A stretch of DNA of 64,000 bases from JALSRD01 sp964476595 (GTDB taxonomy: Bacteria > Desulfobacterota > Desulfobacteria > Desulfobacterales > JALSRD01): positions 1 through 64,000 of the forward strand of contig CAYZCL010000133.1 of NCBI GenBank assembly GCA_964476595.1, in the 5' to 3' direction. Of this stretch, positions 40,789 through 50,562 are shown piece by piece. A model generated the notes under the pieces. The model was not told the DNA's origin. It worked only from the letters and a program-made list of their open reading frames with translations, and made no database searches. Position numbers and translations under genes: made by a program. How positions within the stretch are numbered: position 1 is the stretch's first letter; every line of letters begins with the position of its first letter.

Positions 40789-41520
40789 ATGCGGTCTTTG
40801 ATTTCCGCAACCCGCGCACTGTCGGACGAAAGCCGTCTGCGGGCGCTGATGGCCCTGATGGGGCGGGGACTGTGTGTCTGCCGAATCATCGAGCTGCTGG
40901 GACTGGCGCATTTCACGGTTTCCAGACACATGTCCATTCTGCGGCGGGCGCGCCTGGTCAGCGGCCGCCAGAAGGGCCGCTGGATGTACTACCGTGCGGC
41001 AACGGACAGCGGCTTGGAAGAAATTCGCCAGGCCCCCGCCTGGGTCCGGGCATCCCCGGCCGGCACGGACCGCATCGCAAAAGACACCCTACGCCTCGAA
41101 GAAAACCTTAAAGTCCCCCCCCGAAAAGCGCTGCGGGCCCGGGCCCAGTGCCAAAAGCGCCTGACCTTCCGGCAGGCCTGCCGTTTCACCCCCTTCCCTC
41201 GCCTGCCTTACCGGCGCCGGGGGCGCGTCCACGACAGATACATCTTTTCCCCGGATGGCGCCGCGGACCGGTGCGATCGCACGCACGCTCCTCCTGAATC
41301 GGGGACCGAAGACATCCCGACCACGCCATTTCCCCTTTTCGCCGGCATTCTCATTTCGAGGCGGGTGTTTCACGTGGTCTTCATCGCCGTGTCTGCTACC
41401 ATCGTGCAGGCCTTCCGCCTCCTCGCCGGGCTGGACTGCAGGCCGCAGCAGGATCAGACCCGAACGAATGGCTCGGCCCTTTTCGGAACCAAGCCGGCGA
41501 TCACGGCGCCATGTCTTTGA
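40789..41520 (+). CDS. ArsR-family regulator with run-on C-terminus
   Basis: GCAGGAGGGAG precedes the ATG. The first ~110 residues are a normal ArsR protein: SLISATRALSDESRLRALMA, LCVCRIIELLGLAHFTVSRH and RQKGRWMYYRAATDSGLEEI. Known relatives end near residue 115-120, about at ALRARAQCQ. Here the frame runs on for another ~125 low-complexity residues and into the end of the convergent phosphatase gene. A lost stop or a frameshift near 41140 is likely, so the true 3' end is uncertain. Confidence 0.7.
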   Translation: MRSLISATRALSDESRLRALMALMGRGLCVCRIIELLGLAHFTVSRHMSILRRARLVSGRQKGRWMYYRAATDSGLEEIRQAPAWVRASPAGTDRIAKDTLRLEENLKVPPRKALRARAQCQKRLTFRQACRFTPFPRLPYRRRGRVHDRYIFSPDGAADRCDRTHAPPESGTEDIPTTPFPLFAGILISRRVFHVVFIAVSATIVQAFRLLAGLDCRPQQDQTRTNGSALFGTKPAITAPCL

Positions 41521-43603
41521 CGACTTTGATCACCACCAGCGTCAGGTCGTCCTCCTGGGGCCTCTCATCCCGGAAAGCCGTGGCCGCCTCAAACATGGCG
41601 TCCACGATTTCGGCCGACGACCGGTGCGCGTTGCGCCGAATGACTTCCTGCATGCGCCCGCGCCCAAAGTAGGCCCCCGTGGGGTCACGCGTCTCGGAAA
41701 TGCCGTCGGTGCCGATGACCAGTATCTGGCCGGCCCTGAAATCCCGGCACGACTCCTCGTATTGCGTGTCGGTCTGTACGCCGAGCGGCAGCCCGCGGCC
41801 TTTCAGGACCTGCATGCCATCGTCGGACGGATCGTAGAGCAATGCCGGTTCATGTCCGGCCCGTACCCACTGCAGGCGGCCGTTGCGCCGGATGATACGC
41901 ACCAGGAAGAGGGTCATGAACTGCCCGCTCGTGCCCACGTCGCGCATGAAGTAGCGATTGACATCGGCAACGATCGTCGCCAGCGACTCCGATGAGTGGG
42001 CCCGCACCCGCAGGGCCGAGCGTACCGTGGCCATCAGGATGGCGGCCGAAATGCCGTGACCCGAGACGTCTCCCACCACCACGCACAGTTGGTCGGGACG
42101 GATGTCCCCCTCGCAGAGGAAATCGAACAGGTCGCCGCCGGTTTCGTCCGAGTACAGGATCTTGCCGGCCACGTCCAGGCCCGGCACCCGGGGCGCCTCT
42201 TCCGGCAGCAGGCTCTGCTGGATCTCCCGGGCGATTTCCAGGTCGCGCCGCATCTGGGCGTGGGCCTTGAGACGGGGGCCCACCTGGTTGAAAACCCGTG
42301 CCATGTCCCCGAATTCGTCCCGCGAGCGAATGTTGACACGGGCGTCGAAATCGCCCTGCGCCAAACGCCGACTGGCCGTCACCAGGGCTTCCAACGGCCG
42401 GGTGACGGTACGCGAGAAGCGCAGCGCCAGCAGAAAGGCCAAGATGATCATCACCACCAGGAAAACGAAAGTGAAGTACGACACCCGGCGTACCCGCAGG
42501 TCGATGGAATCGATCACCCGGCCGCCGCCGCCCAGCATCTTGTCGCGGGGCACGATGATCACGAAATCGGTGCCCTGGCCGGGCAACGGGCCGTAGGCCC
42601 AGAAGCAAGACCGGCCTCCGTATGGCAGCTGACGTACGCGGCTGGCGCGGATAGCCATGTCCTGAAGGACGAGACGCGATTGCCCGTCTTGCGGCGCCGC
42701 CAGCCAGCGGTTCTCCGGGACGACCTGTATCTCGCTCCATCGGCCCTCGGGCGCGAAGCGTCTGGCCACCAGCACCGCGGCGCCCACCTGGCCGCTGTGC
42801 GGATCGTTGCCCAGCGTGGCGAGCAGGACGACGGTTCCCTCGGGCAGCCCGGCGACCGCCGAGACCATGTCGATGACGGTGTCGAGCGGAACCACCAGGC
42901 TGGTAACGCCCACGACGCCATGGTCCGGCCCCCGCAGGGGGATGCTGACGGCCATCACCCAGCGGCCGGTGGCCGCATCGCGGTAGGGCATGGTCCAGTA
43001 GGAGAGTTTCTCCCGGAAAGCCGAACGATACCAGGGCTGCTGCCGTGGATCGAAACCGGCCTGCCGTGGACGGTAGCAGGGATAGACGACGCACAGGCCG
43101 CTTTGCAGGGCCGAAAATTGCCAGAGCACGATCTCTCCCAGGTGCCGCGAAATGGCCTCGTAGACCGGTCCCACCGGCCACAGGCGCCGTTTTCCGTCGC
43201 GGGTGCGCAACGCCGAGACGCCCGGGGCCACGATGAAGCACGGCCGGGAATAATCCACCGGCGTTTGCCCGCGCGGCACAAAATTACGGCTATCGGGGAC
43301 GGCCAGGTCCTCCTTCGGCGACCCGCCGCCGGAATCGGTCACCGCCAGGCTGCGCTCCGCCTCGAAGGCCTGGGAAAAAAGCGCCATCTCTACCTGCTCG
43401 CGTATGCTTTCCAGGGTGCGGGCGTATTCGCTGATGACCATGTGCAGGCGGTTGACGGCCCCTTGGCGTCGGGCTTCACGCACTTTCTCCTTGAGGGCGT
43501 CGGCCATGAGGTGCACGTTGTGCATACCAAAGCTCCTCAGGCCGATGACCGGCACGATGGAGATCAGCAGAAAGAGAATCAGCAGCTTCCAGCGGTATTT
43601 CAT
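41501..43603 (-). CDS. Cache-HAMP-SpoIIE phosphatase (PP2C-type signalling protein)
   Basis: A 700-residue membrane sensor. An N-terminal helix (LLILFLLISIVPVIGL) and a second near residue 380 bracket a periplasmic dCache domain with the typical DPRQQPWYRSAF. HAMP follows (SRTVTRPLEALVTASRRLAQ), then a coiled linker and a SpoIIE/RsbU phosphatase: EIQQSLLPEEAP, GGDLFDF, VGDVSGHGISAAILMA and IGTDGISETRD, keeping the metal-binding Asp residues. It should dephosphorylate an anti-sigma-antagonist in a partner-switching pathway; none is encoded nearby. Confidence 0.9.
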   Translation of the reverse strand: MKYRWKLLILFLLISIVPVIGLRSFGMHNVHLMADALKEKVREARRQGAVNRLHMVISEYARTLESIREQVEMALFSQAFEAERSLAVTDSGGGSPKEDLAVPDSRNFVPRGQTPVDYSRPCFIVAPGVSALRTRDGKRRLWPVGPVYEAISRHLGEIVLWQFSALQSGLCVVYPCYRPRQAGFDPRQQPWYRSAFREKLSYWTMPYRDAATGRWVMAVSIPLRGPDHGVVGVTSLVVPLDTVIDMVSAVAGLPEGTVVLLATLGNDPHSGQVGAAVLVARRFAPEGRWSEIQVVPENRWLAAPQDGQSRLVLQDMAIRASRVRQLPYGGRSCFWAYGPLPGQGTDFVIIVPRDKMLGGGGRVIDSIDLRVRRVSYFTFVFLVVMIILAFLLALRFSRTVTRPLEALVTASRRLAQGDFDARVNIRSRDEFGDMARVFNQVGPRLKAHAQMRRDLEIAREIQQSLLPEEAPRVPGLDVAGKILYSDETGGDLFDFLCEGDIRPDQLCVVVGDVSGHGISAAILMATVRSALRVRAHSSESLATIVADVNRYFMRDVGTSGQFMTLFLVRIIRRNGRLQWVRAGHEPALLYDPSDDGMQVLKGRGLPLGVQTDTQYEESCRDFRAGQILVIGTDGISETRDPTGAYFGRGRMQEVIRRNAHRSSAEIVDAMFEAATAFRDERPQEDDLTLVVIKVVKDMAP

Positions 43604-43949
43604 GGTCCATCTTCCCCTTCGGAAACGGGACTGCGCGTCCGGTGTTTAGCCGCCGGACCCCGCAGTGGTCCAGCCCCGCCCCTTGCTCCCGCCTCCGCAC
43701 CTTGCTCCCGGCCCCGCGCAAACACCCCCGCCGCCCCCTGGTGGCGGTATGACTGAAAAAGCAAAAAACATACCAGAAGCCATCTCACAAAAACCGAAGT
43801 AATATTTGAATGCATCCAAGTAGGACCATACCCTGGAACGATAAACCCGGATTTCACATCGAGATTTGCGCTTGACCAATAAAAAAAGCACCCATTTATA
43901 ATGATCTTGGCAAGTTAATCGTAGATCACCTACGAGCAAGGAGATCATC

Positions 43950-44390
43950 AAAAGGGTGCGAAAGCAAAATAGCAAATCGGGCCGTCCCCGTAAAGTCTTT
44001 CGGCAAGGATGTCACTGCCCATGCCGGCATGGCGCTGGTAGCCCATGCGATAGAGGCATTTGAGCTGCGCAGCCTGAGGGCGATGTCGACTGGGATGAAG
44101 TGACGCACGACGCCACTTTCAGCCGGAGGCTCAAACGCTTCGACTGGCATCACAAGCTTTACCTGCGACAGGTACCAGGCGAGCCGTACTGGCGGCTTGA
44201 GGTTAACGGCCGATCGCCTATAACCTGCTCAACTGCATTCGCCGGATCGCACTGCCCAGGACCTACCGGAGCGCCCGGATCAAACGGCTTTCATTTCTGT
44301 TTTTCCAGATCGGCGCCAACGTGGTTCGGCGTTCACGCGGGCTGTGGGGTAAAACTGACAAACGGCCTCCAGCGTGCTGTTGACTGAAAT
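43950..44390 (+). mobile_element. Degenerate transposase remnant, IS1380-like
   Basis: Broken plus-strand frames carry VKSFGKDVTAHAGMALVAHA near 43990 and, further on, YNLLNCIRRIALPRTYRSAR followed by FLFFQIGANVVRRSRGLWGK to a stop near 44385. The last blocks match the C-terminus of IS1380-type DDE transposases. Most of the catalytic middle is missing. The 346 bases before it, back to the phosphatase, hold no gene. Confidence 0.6.
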
Positions 44391-44461
44391 GCTTATCGAA
44401 GCCTGGTGAAAATGGTTTCAACTGCGTCGATTTTCGAGGCCAATGCTAAATCCGGGTTCAT

Positions 44462-45080
44462 GAGGTATACCGACAACAGCAACGGATGTTCGACCACTGC
44501 GAGAGACGGATTGATGATCGGATCGTGAGTGTATCCCAGTCTCATGTCGGGCCAATCAAACGGGGAAAAAGCCGGCGCGGTCACCGAATTTGGCGCAAAA
44601 ATACCGGTTAGCCTGGTAGACGGGTTTACCTTTGTTGATCGAATTAACTGGAATAACTATAAAGAGTATAATGACTTAAAAGGCAAGATCAAGGCATATC
44701 GAGACCGTTTTAGGTATTATCCGGAATCGGTGCATGCCGATAAGATTTACCGAAACAGGAAGAGTCGTCAATTTTGTAAAAGAAATGGTATCCGTTTTTC
44801 AGGTCCGGCATTGGGGAGGGCACCGAAGGAAGTCGACCCGGAACGTAAACGACGAGCAGGCCAGGACGAATCGGATCGTATTTTAATCGAAGGTAAATTC
44901 GGCCAAGGCAAGCGGTGGTTCAGTTTATTAAAGATCATGTGCAAATCTGCCAGGACATCAGAGGCTGCCATGGGTGCTGATGAGGCTGTTGGTATGCGAT
45001 AGAAATGTTTCTTTCCAAACTCAAAACCGGCCAGTTGCTAATTTTAACTACTTTTGGAGTTTTTCAGGAAACCCTAACTG
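44462..45080 (+). mobile_element. Transposase remnant, IS1182-like
   Basis: One frame reads EVYRQQQRMFDHCERRIDDR and IVSVSQSHVGPIKRGK, then a frameshift near 44570 leads into AVTEFGAKIPVSLVDGFTFV, YYPESVHADKIYRNRKSRQF and LIEGKFGQGKRWFSLLKIMC, ending at 45002. These match the C-terminal half of IS1182-type transposases. The N-terminal half is gone. TTTTCAGGAAACCCTAA near 45065 may be the old right end. Confidence 0.8.
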
Positions 45081-45225
45081 ACACCAAGCAACCGGGGGCA
45101 ACCCATCGATGTCATCGCAGTCTGCATCGGGCGTATACGTCTCCCACAAACAGCTTTATTCAGGAAGCCGCCACCCGGATGGGTTACTTAGCCGGATACC
45201 AACCATCCATTTAGCCAGAGCCAAT

Positions 45226-46164
45226 TCAGCTTATTAATCCATGCAGGTAATCAACCATTTTTTTTCTGTCATTTAGTTCAGCAACCGTATTTTCTTTAAT
45301 CCATCTGAGCCCGCCCTTGAAATTCTGGATCACCACCTGATTTTCTGTGGCAAACCCCAAAAGACTATGTTCTGTCTCCCAAAGATGTGAATGAATGGAT
45401 TTTCCCTGGAAAAATAATTTCTCATTTCCCCCTGTTGCAGGGTCTGGGGTCTTGATCGTGAAGTTGAACCTGGGGCAGCTATTGGTCAGATAAACTGAGA
45501 AATGATCATAATCATGAATGAAGTTGATTAACGACGCGATATGTTTCTCTTTCCAGCGCTTGTCTTGAACATTGGCCGAGCTATGAGTGTATGTCTCCAA
45601 GCATTTACGGCAGATGTAATGCTCAACCGGATATTGCGTCAATATATTAATAAAATTGTTTTTTCTGGCCCGCCCGACGGCCTCGATAAGTTTAAAAAAG
45701 ATGGGGTGAGGATCGACCTTGTCTTTGTTAAAATATGTGCGATAGCCTTCAGGCAATACGTTGGCCGTGGGTTCGTCATTGACAATGACGATCCGGCCGG
45801 GAATGGATTCTCCGATTAAAATAATCAGCTCATACGTGAACCAGGCTTGCAGCGGCAACATCGCAGAGGTGATCTTGCGGTTCCCAACCGATTCGATGAA
45901 CAGCGGTATGTCGTCTCTATTTAACTTGGCCCGGTCAAAGATCGTCAACATATTGTCTATCTCGTCCAGGTCCAGATTCAACGCAACGGCTAAAGCAATT
46001 ACTTTTCTCCGATCCACGTTTTTGATCTGACCGTTTTCAAGATGCTGAATATAGGTATTGGACAGTCCGGAAATGGCCGCCACCTGGTTCCGCGGTATCT
46101 CCTTATCTTTTAATATTTCTCTGATGTAAGTGGCTGCTTTGCGATCTCTTTTGTCTATATTCAT
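45226..46164 (-). CDS. XRE-family regulator with large C-terminal domain
   Basis: A 312-residue protein. The N-terminal HTH reads EIPRNQVAAISGLSNTYIQH and LENGQIKNVDRRKVIALAVA. The ~230-residue remainder is unrecognised and contains one CRKCLETY pair that could be half of a metal site. It overlaps the LivM-hydrolase gene by four bases and closes that operon, so it may sense the transported compound. GC content is low compared with the flanking chromosome. Confidence 0.75.
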   Translation of the reverse strand: MNIDKRDRKAATYIREILKDKEIPRNQVAAISGLSNTYIQHLENGQIKNVDRRKVIALAVALNLDLDEIDNMLTIFDRAKLNRDDIPLFIESVGNRKITSAMLPLQAWFTYELIILIGESIPGRIVIVNDEPTANVLPEGYRTYFNKDKVDPHPIFFKLIEAVGRARKNNFINILTQYPVEHYICRKCLETYTHSSANVQDKRWKEKHIASLINFIHDYDHFSVYLTNSCPRFNFTIKTPDPATGGNEKLFFQGKSIHSHLWETEHSLLGFATENQVVIQNFKGGLRWIKENTVAELNDRKKMVDYLHGLIS

Positions 46165-48023
46165 TTTTGGTTATACTTGCTGATGTCTTTTAAAAACCGT
46201 TTGAGTTCTGCATCAAATAACCGATGACGCCGTAAAAACGGAGCATGACCGCCGTTTTCGATTTTATGCACCTTATTTTCCCACAGATTGGAATACGAAA
46301 TGCCGGCAATATACGTCTGATTGATAAAAGGATCGTCGCTGCCATTGATGATAGCAACGGGTGTCATCCCGGATTTCAAAGCGCGAAGTTGCCGCGGCCA
46401 GTCGACCGTCAGCGTTTTCGTGAATACGAAAGCCCGCGCCCGGCCATCCGTCCTTTTGACGGCGTTGTGTAAAAACTTCGTTTCCGGACGGATCGGACCG
46501 ACCGTGGCGACAGCGTACTGATGCGCTTCACGCGGTGTAAAAAAAAGACGGTTTGTCAGTTCCATATGGACGCTGGCATGGTACCCCGCATCAAGATCAT
46601 CGGGCAAGCGCCCGATGGGCGAAGTTCCGCAGATTACCAGGCCAGACAGAGGGAAACCGCGAGCATTCAGCTCCAGGGCAACATATCCACCCAGCGACCA
46701 TCCGAGTATAACGGGGCGCTCAATCCCCTTTATTTTCAAAATTTCTTCCGCAATATCCGCATATACCGCAATATCGTAAGTGACATCCGGTTGCCTGGCG
46801 TTTTCGGAGACACCGTGACCGGGGAGATCAAAGGCCAGCAGGCGATGGGATTTTGCGAGCGACTGGAATTGATGAAAAAAGACTTCCTTACACGAGGAAT
46901 TGCCATGTATCAGTACCACGCATGGTTTATCACCACCTGTGTCTGAGACAGCGATACGCCCGTGGGAAGTGGAAATCATCCTTTCAATAGCACCCAAAAG
47001 CTGATTCCGAAAGGCCCTATGCCGATACCGATGCCAGGCAGCCACGAAGCCGGACCATCGCGCCGCCATGAATTTCCTGATTTCCTGAATCGCCGCCCAG
47101 AGCCCTCCGGGATAAAATATCAGTACAACCACGATGGCACCTGATATGATAATATTTCTCCAGGCACCAAGCTCTGCGAACGCTTCAGCAAAAAAAGTGA
47201 GCAATAGCGCCGATACCAGGGATCCCCATAAAGTCGCGATTCCCCCCAGCAAAAGGATGCTCAATATTAACGTCAACGTACCCAGGCCAAAGGTATCCGG
47301 AGAGGCAACACGGATATACGAACCGAAAAACGCACCGGCGATTCCAGTGAACAAAGCGCTGCCCATCAGCGTGATCACGCGTTGACGTGCCTGTGAAACC
47401 CCTCGGGCAATGGCATAGTATTTGTGATCTCTCAAGGCGATGATGCCCCGTCCGATACGCGACTTGATCAACCGGTGCAAATAGATCGTGGAAAGGATGA
47501 ACAAGACCAATGCCGTATAGTAATAACCAATCTTGCCATTTTTAATAAAACTGTAGGAACCTATTTTCAGCGCCGGTAGCGTGACCATCCCCATGGTCCC
47601 GCCGGTAATATCGGACTGGCTGATCACGATTTGTAACAACAGCTGCGAAAAGGCAATCGTAACCAGAATGACGTAAATACCGCTCAGCCGTAAAATCGGC
47701 AGCGCCAGAACAGCGGCAAGCGCGATTGCCACAATGCCGCCGGCGGGAATAGCCAGCCAGGGCGACAGGCCAAGAGTCTTGGCCAGGATGCCGTAGGTAT
47801 AGATTCCCACGGCAAAAAACGAAACATGCGCAAAATTGAAAATACCACCGTAGCCAAGACTCAAATCCCAATTACTGGCAACGATGGCATAAACAAAATA
47901 CAATATAAAAATGTGCTGCGTATAACTTCCCGAAAATATCCAGGGCGCAATGATAAAAAAGGCCAGCACCATCATAGCCGGCCGAAAACCGCCACTTCTG
48001 ATAAAGGGTTGATCGTATTTCAC
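46161..48023 (-). CDS. LivM-type permease fused to an alpha/beta hydrolase
   Basis: A 620-residue fusion. Residues 1-~325 are a branched-chain-amino-acid-type permease (LivM): SLGYGGIFNFAHVSFFAVGI, LRLSGIYVILVTIAFSQLLL and ILLLGGIATLWGSLVSALLL. Residues ~352-615 form a complete alpha/beta hydrolase: VVLIHGNSSCKEVFFHQF (oxyanion loop), nucleophile S443 in GWSLGG, acid D563/D564 in GSDDPF and H593 in GGHAPF. Topology would place the hydrolase in the cytoplasm at the pore exit, suggesting import plus hydrolysis of an ester or amide. I do not know this fusion as a described family. Confidence 0.88.
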   Translation of the reverse strand: MKYDQPFIRSGGFRPAMMVLAFFIIAPWIFSGSYTQHIFILYFVYAIVASNWDLSLGYGGIFNFAHVSFFAVGIYTYGILAKTLGLSPWLAIPAGGIVAIALAAVLALPILRLSGIYVILVTIAFSQLLLQIVISQSDITGGTMGMVTLPALKIGSYSFIKNGKIGYYYTALVLFILSTIYLHRLIKSRIGRGIIALRDHKYYAIARGVSQARQRVITLMGSALFTGIAGAFFGSYIRVASPDTFGLGTLTLILSILLLGGIATLWGSLVSALLLTFFAEAFAELGAWRNIIISGAIVVVLIFYPGGLWAAIQEIRKFMAARWSGFVAAWHRYRHRAFRNQLLGAIERMISTSHGRIAVSDTGGDKPCVVLIHGNSSCKEVFFHQFQSLAKSHRLLAFDLPGHGVSENARQPDVTYDIAVYADIAEEILKIKGIERPVILGWSLGGYVALELNARGFPLSGLVICGTSPIGRLPDDLDAGYHASVHMELTNRLFFTPREAHQYAVATVGPIRPETKFLHNAVKRTDGRARAFVFTKTLTVDWPRQLRALKSGMTPVAIINGSDDPFINQTYIAGISYSNLWENKVHKIENGGHAPFLRRHRLFDAELKRFLKDISKYNQK

Positions 48024-48916
48024 GATACAATCCTCTCAAATTTACCAAACAACCCTTCAGGCTTGATCATCAGGACCGCGATCATAACGATAAATAAAAC
48101 CGTCGGCGCCCAATATAAACCAACAAAATAGATACTAAATGCCTCAATAATGCCGATGACATAGGCGGCCTTGACCGGGCTGCTCAACCGGGCAACACCC
48201 CCGAAAATAACGACAACCAGGGCTTTCATCAGGGGGTCATTGCCCATGGTCGGGGTAATAAACCGGATTGATCCCAGAAAGACACCCGCCAGCCCGGCGA
48301 GCCCGGCTGAGATACCAAAAGCGAGCAGATATAGCCGTTCTACATTCAGCCCCATCAATTCGCCGGCTTCACGGTTCTGGGCCACGGCGCGCATGGCCAA
48401 TCCTATTTTGGTTTTGTGTAAAAGGAGCCACAAAAGAACAATCAGGACCGGAACAAAAAGAATAATCAATGTCTCCTGGGCGGAAATGGTTACGCCAAAC
48501 AGGGAGACGTTGCCTTCGATGATCCGCGGCAACTGCTTGGACCGCCCGCCCCACAGGAGAATGGCTATGTTTTCCAGCAGAGAGGCACCGGCCAGGGTGG
48601 TAATAACGGCCAGCAGCACGAGATTGTCTTTTTTCTCAAACGGCCGTATTAAAAAAGTTTGAAAAAAAAGACCGATGGCGAAAACACCCCCGACTCCCGC
48701 AACCACCGCAATGGATAATCCGAGGCCCCACGCACTGGCGCTGGCCACTTGCCAGGCAATATAAGCACCCGCCGCAATAAAAACGCCATGCGAAAAATTA
48801 AAAATGCCCAGGGTGGTCCAGACAACCGCCAGACCGACCGCCATCAGAGCATAAAGGGATCCTAAAACCACGCCACTGGTTAACGTATAAAGAAACGCCT
48901 GGAATGTCATTGGCAC
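48020..48916 (-). CDS. LivH-type permease of the island transporter
   Basis: A 298-residue permease with about eight membrane helices. It shows VVLGSLYALMAVGLAVVWTT, LGIFNFSHGVFIAAGAYIAW and the EAA-like loop AVAQNREAGELMGLNVERLY where the ATPases dock. It pairs with the LivM-hydrolase fusion, overlapping it by four bases, and overlaps livF by ten. Together they form the membrane part of a hydrophobic-amino-acid-type importer. Confidence 0.9.
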   Translation of the reverse strand: MPMTFQAFLYTLTSGVVLGSLYALMAVGLAVVWTTLGIFNFSHGVFIAAGAYIAWQVASASAWGLGLSIAVVAGVGGVFAIGLFFQTFLIRPFEKKDNLVLLAVITTLAGASLLENIAILLWGGRSKQLPRIIEGNVSLFGVTISAQETLIILFVPVLIVLLWLLLHKTKIGLAMRAVAQNREAGELMGLNVERLYLLAFGISAGLAGLAGVFLGSIRFITPTMGNDPLMKALVVVIFGGVARLSSPVKAAYVIGIIEAFSIYFVGLYWAPTVLFIVMIAVLMIKPEGLFGKFERIVS

Positions 48917-49701
48917 ACATTACCAAAGTACATATTCATAATATCCTGGTGGTCAGGCATGTTTTCCCGGGTTATGGGTGAAGAGATGCCGCCGTGATCA
49001 AACATATAGATCGTATCAACCAGATTGAGAAGGAGTTCAATATCCTGTTCCACCAATATGATGGGAACACCGAAATTCTTAATCGTCTCAATGGCCTGTC
49101 CCAAATGTAACTTGACCTTGGGCGCCAGCCCTAAAGTGGGTTCGTCAAGAATTAATAATTTAGGCTGCCCCATAAGCCCTACGCCGATGGCAACCATTTG
49201 TCTCTCGCCGCCGGACAAGGACTTTATTTTTTGATGACGGCGTTCAGCCAGAATCGGGAAAAGTGTTTCCACAAAGGCTCGCGTTTGCCTGGTTTGGGAT
49301 TTTTTGCCGGAGTCGACGCTGCCGGCAAGATCAAGGGTTTCGTCAATGGTCAGTTCCGGAAAAAGGAGATTCCCCTGGGGAACCTGAATCAAACCCGATC
49401 GAGCCACTTTTTGCGGATTCATGCGCCGTCGCCGCAGCACGCTATAGTTGAAATTGCTGCTTGACCGACGCTGATATTCTCCGGGGCGGTTCAACTGTTT
49501 CCCTAAAAAAACAATCCGGCCCTCCCAGGGATCAATAAGACCGGAAATCGTCTTTAGGAGTGTTGTCTTACCATGGCCGTTGGGGCCAAATAAGCCAATG
49601 CTGGTTCCGCTTTCCATCACAAAAGATACGTCATGAAAAATTCGGACCGGTTCATATCCACCGCTAAGTCCTGATATTTCAAGAAGTGGTTGCATGCCCA
49701 C
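48907..49701 (-). CDS. LivF-type ATP-binding protein
   Basis: The 264-residue ATPase has Walker A GPNGHGKTT, signature LSGGERQMVAIGVGL, Walker B LLILDEPTLGLAP and switch region ILVEQDIELLLNLV. It contains an insertion near residues 70-90 (YQRRSSSNFNYSVLRRRRM) not common in LivF. It overlaps both livG (23 bases) and livH. It should form the ATPase heterodimer with the LivG protein. Confidence 0.9.
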   Translation of the reverse strand: MGMQPLLEISGLSGGYEPVRIFHDVSFVMESGTSIGLFGPNGHGKTTLLKTISGLIDPWEGRIVFLGKQLNRPGEYQRRSSSNFNYSVLRRRRMNPQKVARSGLIQVPQGNLLFPELTIDETLDLAGSVDSGKKSQTRQTRAFVETLFPILAERRHQKIKSLSGGERQMVAIGVGLMGQPKLLILDEPTLGLAPKVKLHLGQAIETIKNFGVPIILVEQDIELLLNLVDTIYMFDHGGISSPITRENMPDHQDIMNMYFGNVCQ

Positions 49702-50446
49702 CTCCCCGATCGCCTAAATACGCTTCGACCACTTTAGGGTCTCTGGTCACCTGGTCCGGTTTACCGATGCAAAGCAATTTTCCATAATTGAGAACCAGCA
49801 TCCGCTGGGAAATATCGGTGAGCAGTGCCAGGACGTGCTCGATCAGCAATATCGAAACCCCCGCGAGGTTGATCCGGATAATGATATCTTTCAATTGTTG
49901 AACCTCAGGCCGGGTTAAACTCGAGGCCGGTTCATCAAGCAAAAGCAAGCGTGGTGATAGCGCAAAAGCACTGGCCAGCATGAGTTGTTTACGATTGTAA
50001 ATGGGCAACGCACCTGCCAGTGCGTTATGCATGCTTTTGGGAAATCCGACAAAATCAAGCGCTTCTTCGGCACGTGCCTCGTTTTCCCGTGCCTGGCCGG
50101 CTGCGCTCGCGTGTTCGATAGCAACCAGAACATTGTCGAAGGCAGATAAGCCGGAAAAGGACGACTCCCTTTGGAATGTCCGCGCCAAACCGATTTGACA
50201 GATTCGATGCGGTGCCAATCGCGTGATATCACGTCCCTGGAAAATGACCTTGCCCTCATCTGCCCGGAAAGGAATCGATGTAATAATGTTGAACAAGGTG
50301 CTTTTGCCACTGCCATTGGGTCCGGCGATACCTAGGATTTCATTTTCACCCACCTCGAAACTGACGTTATCTACCGCTGTCAGTGCGCCAAATCGTTTTG
50401 TTGCGCCCCGGACGGCAAAGAAAGCGGGTTTTTCCTGTATTGTCAT
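49679..50446 (-). CDS. LivG-type ATP-binding protein
   Basis: A 255-residue ATPase: Walker A GPNGSGKST, a signature region PIYNRKQLMLASAFAL in place of canonical LSGGQ (LivG is often divergent here), Walker B LLLLDEPASSL and LLIEHVLALLTDI. FQRESSFSGLSAFDNV is typical of LivG. It follows the binding-protein gene by 116 bases. Confidence 0.9.
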   Translation of the reverse strand: MTIQEKPAFFAVRGATKRFGALTAVDNVSFEVGENEILGIAGPNGSGKSTLFNIITSIPFRADEGKVIFQGRDITRLAPHRICQIGLARTFQRESSFSGLSAFDNVLVAIEHASAAGQARENEARAEEALDFVGFPKSMHNALAGALPIYNRKQLMLASAFALSPRLLLLDEPASSLTRPEVQQLKDIIIRINLAGVSILLIEHVLALLTDISQRMLVLNYGKLLCIGKPDQVTRDPKVVEAYLGDRGGGHATTS

Positions 50447-50562
50447 GGCGTTATCGACAAAATCATGAATCGACTTTCAAGCAATGAAGCACCCCATCGA
50501 CCTATTGGGATCCAAAAGAGGAAGCGGCGACCATGAACCGTGGCCGCCACTTCCCGTTTCCC

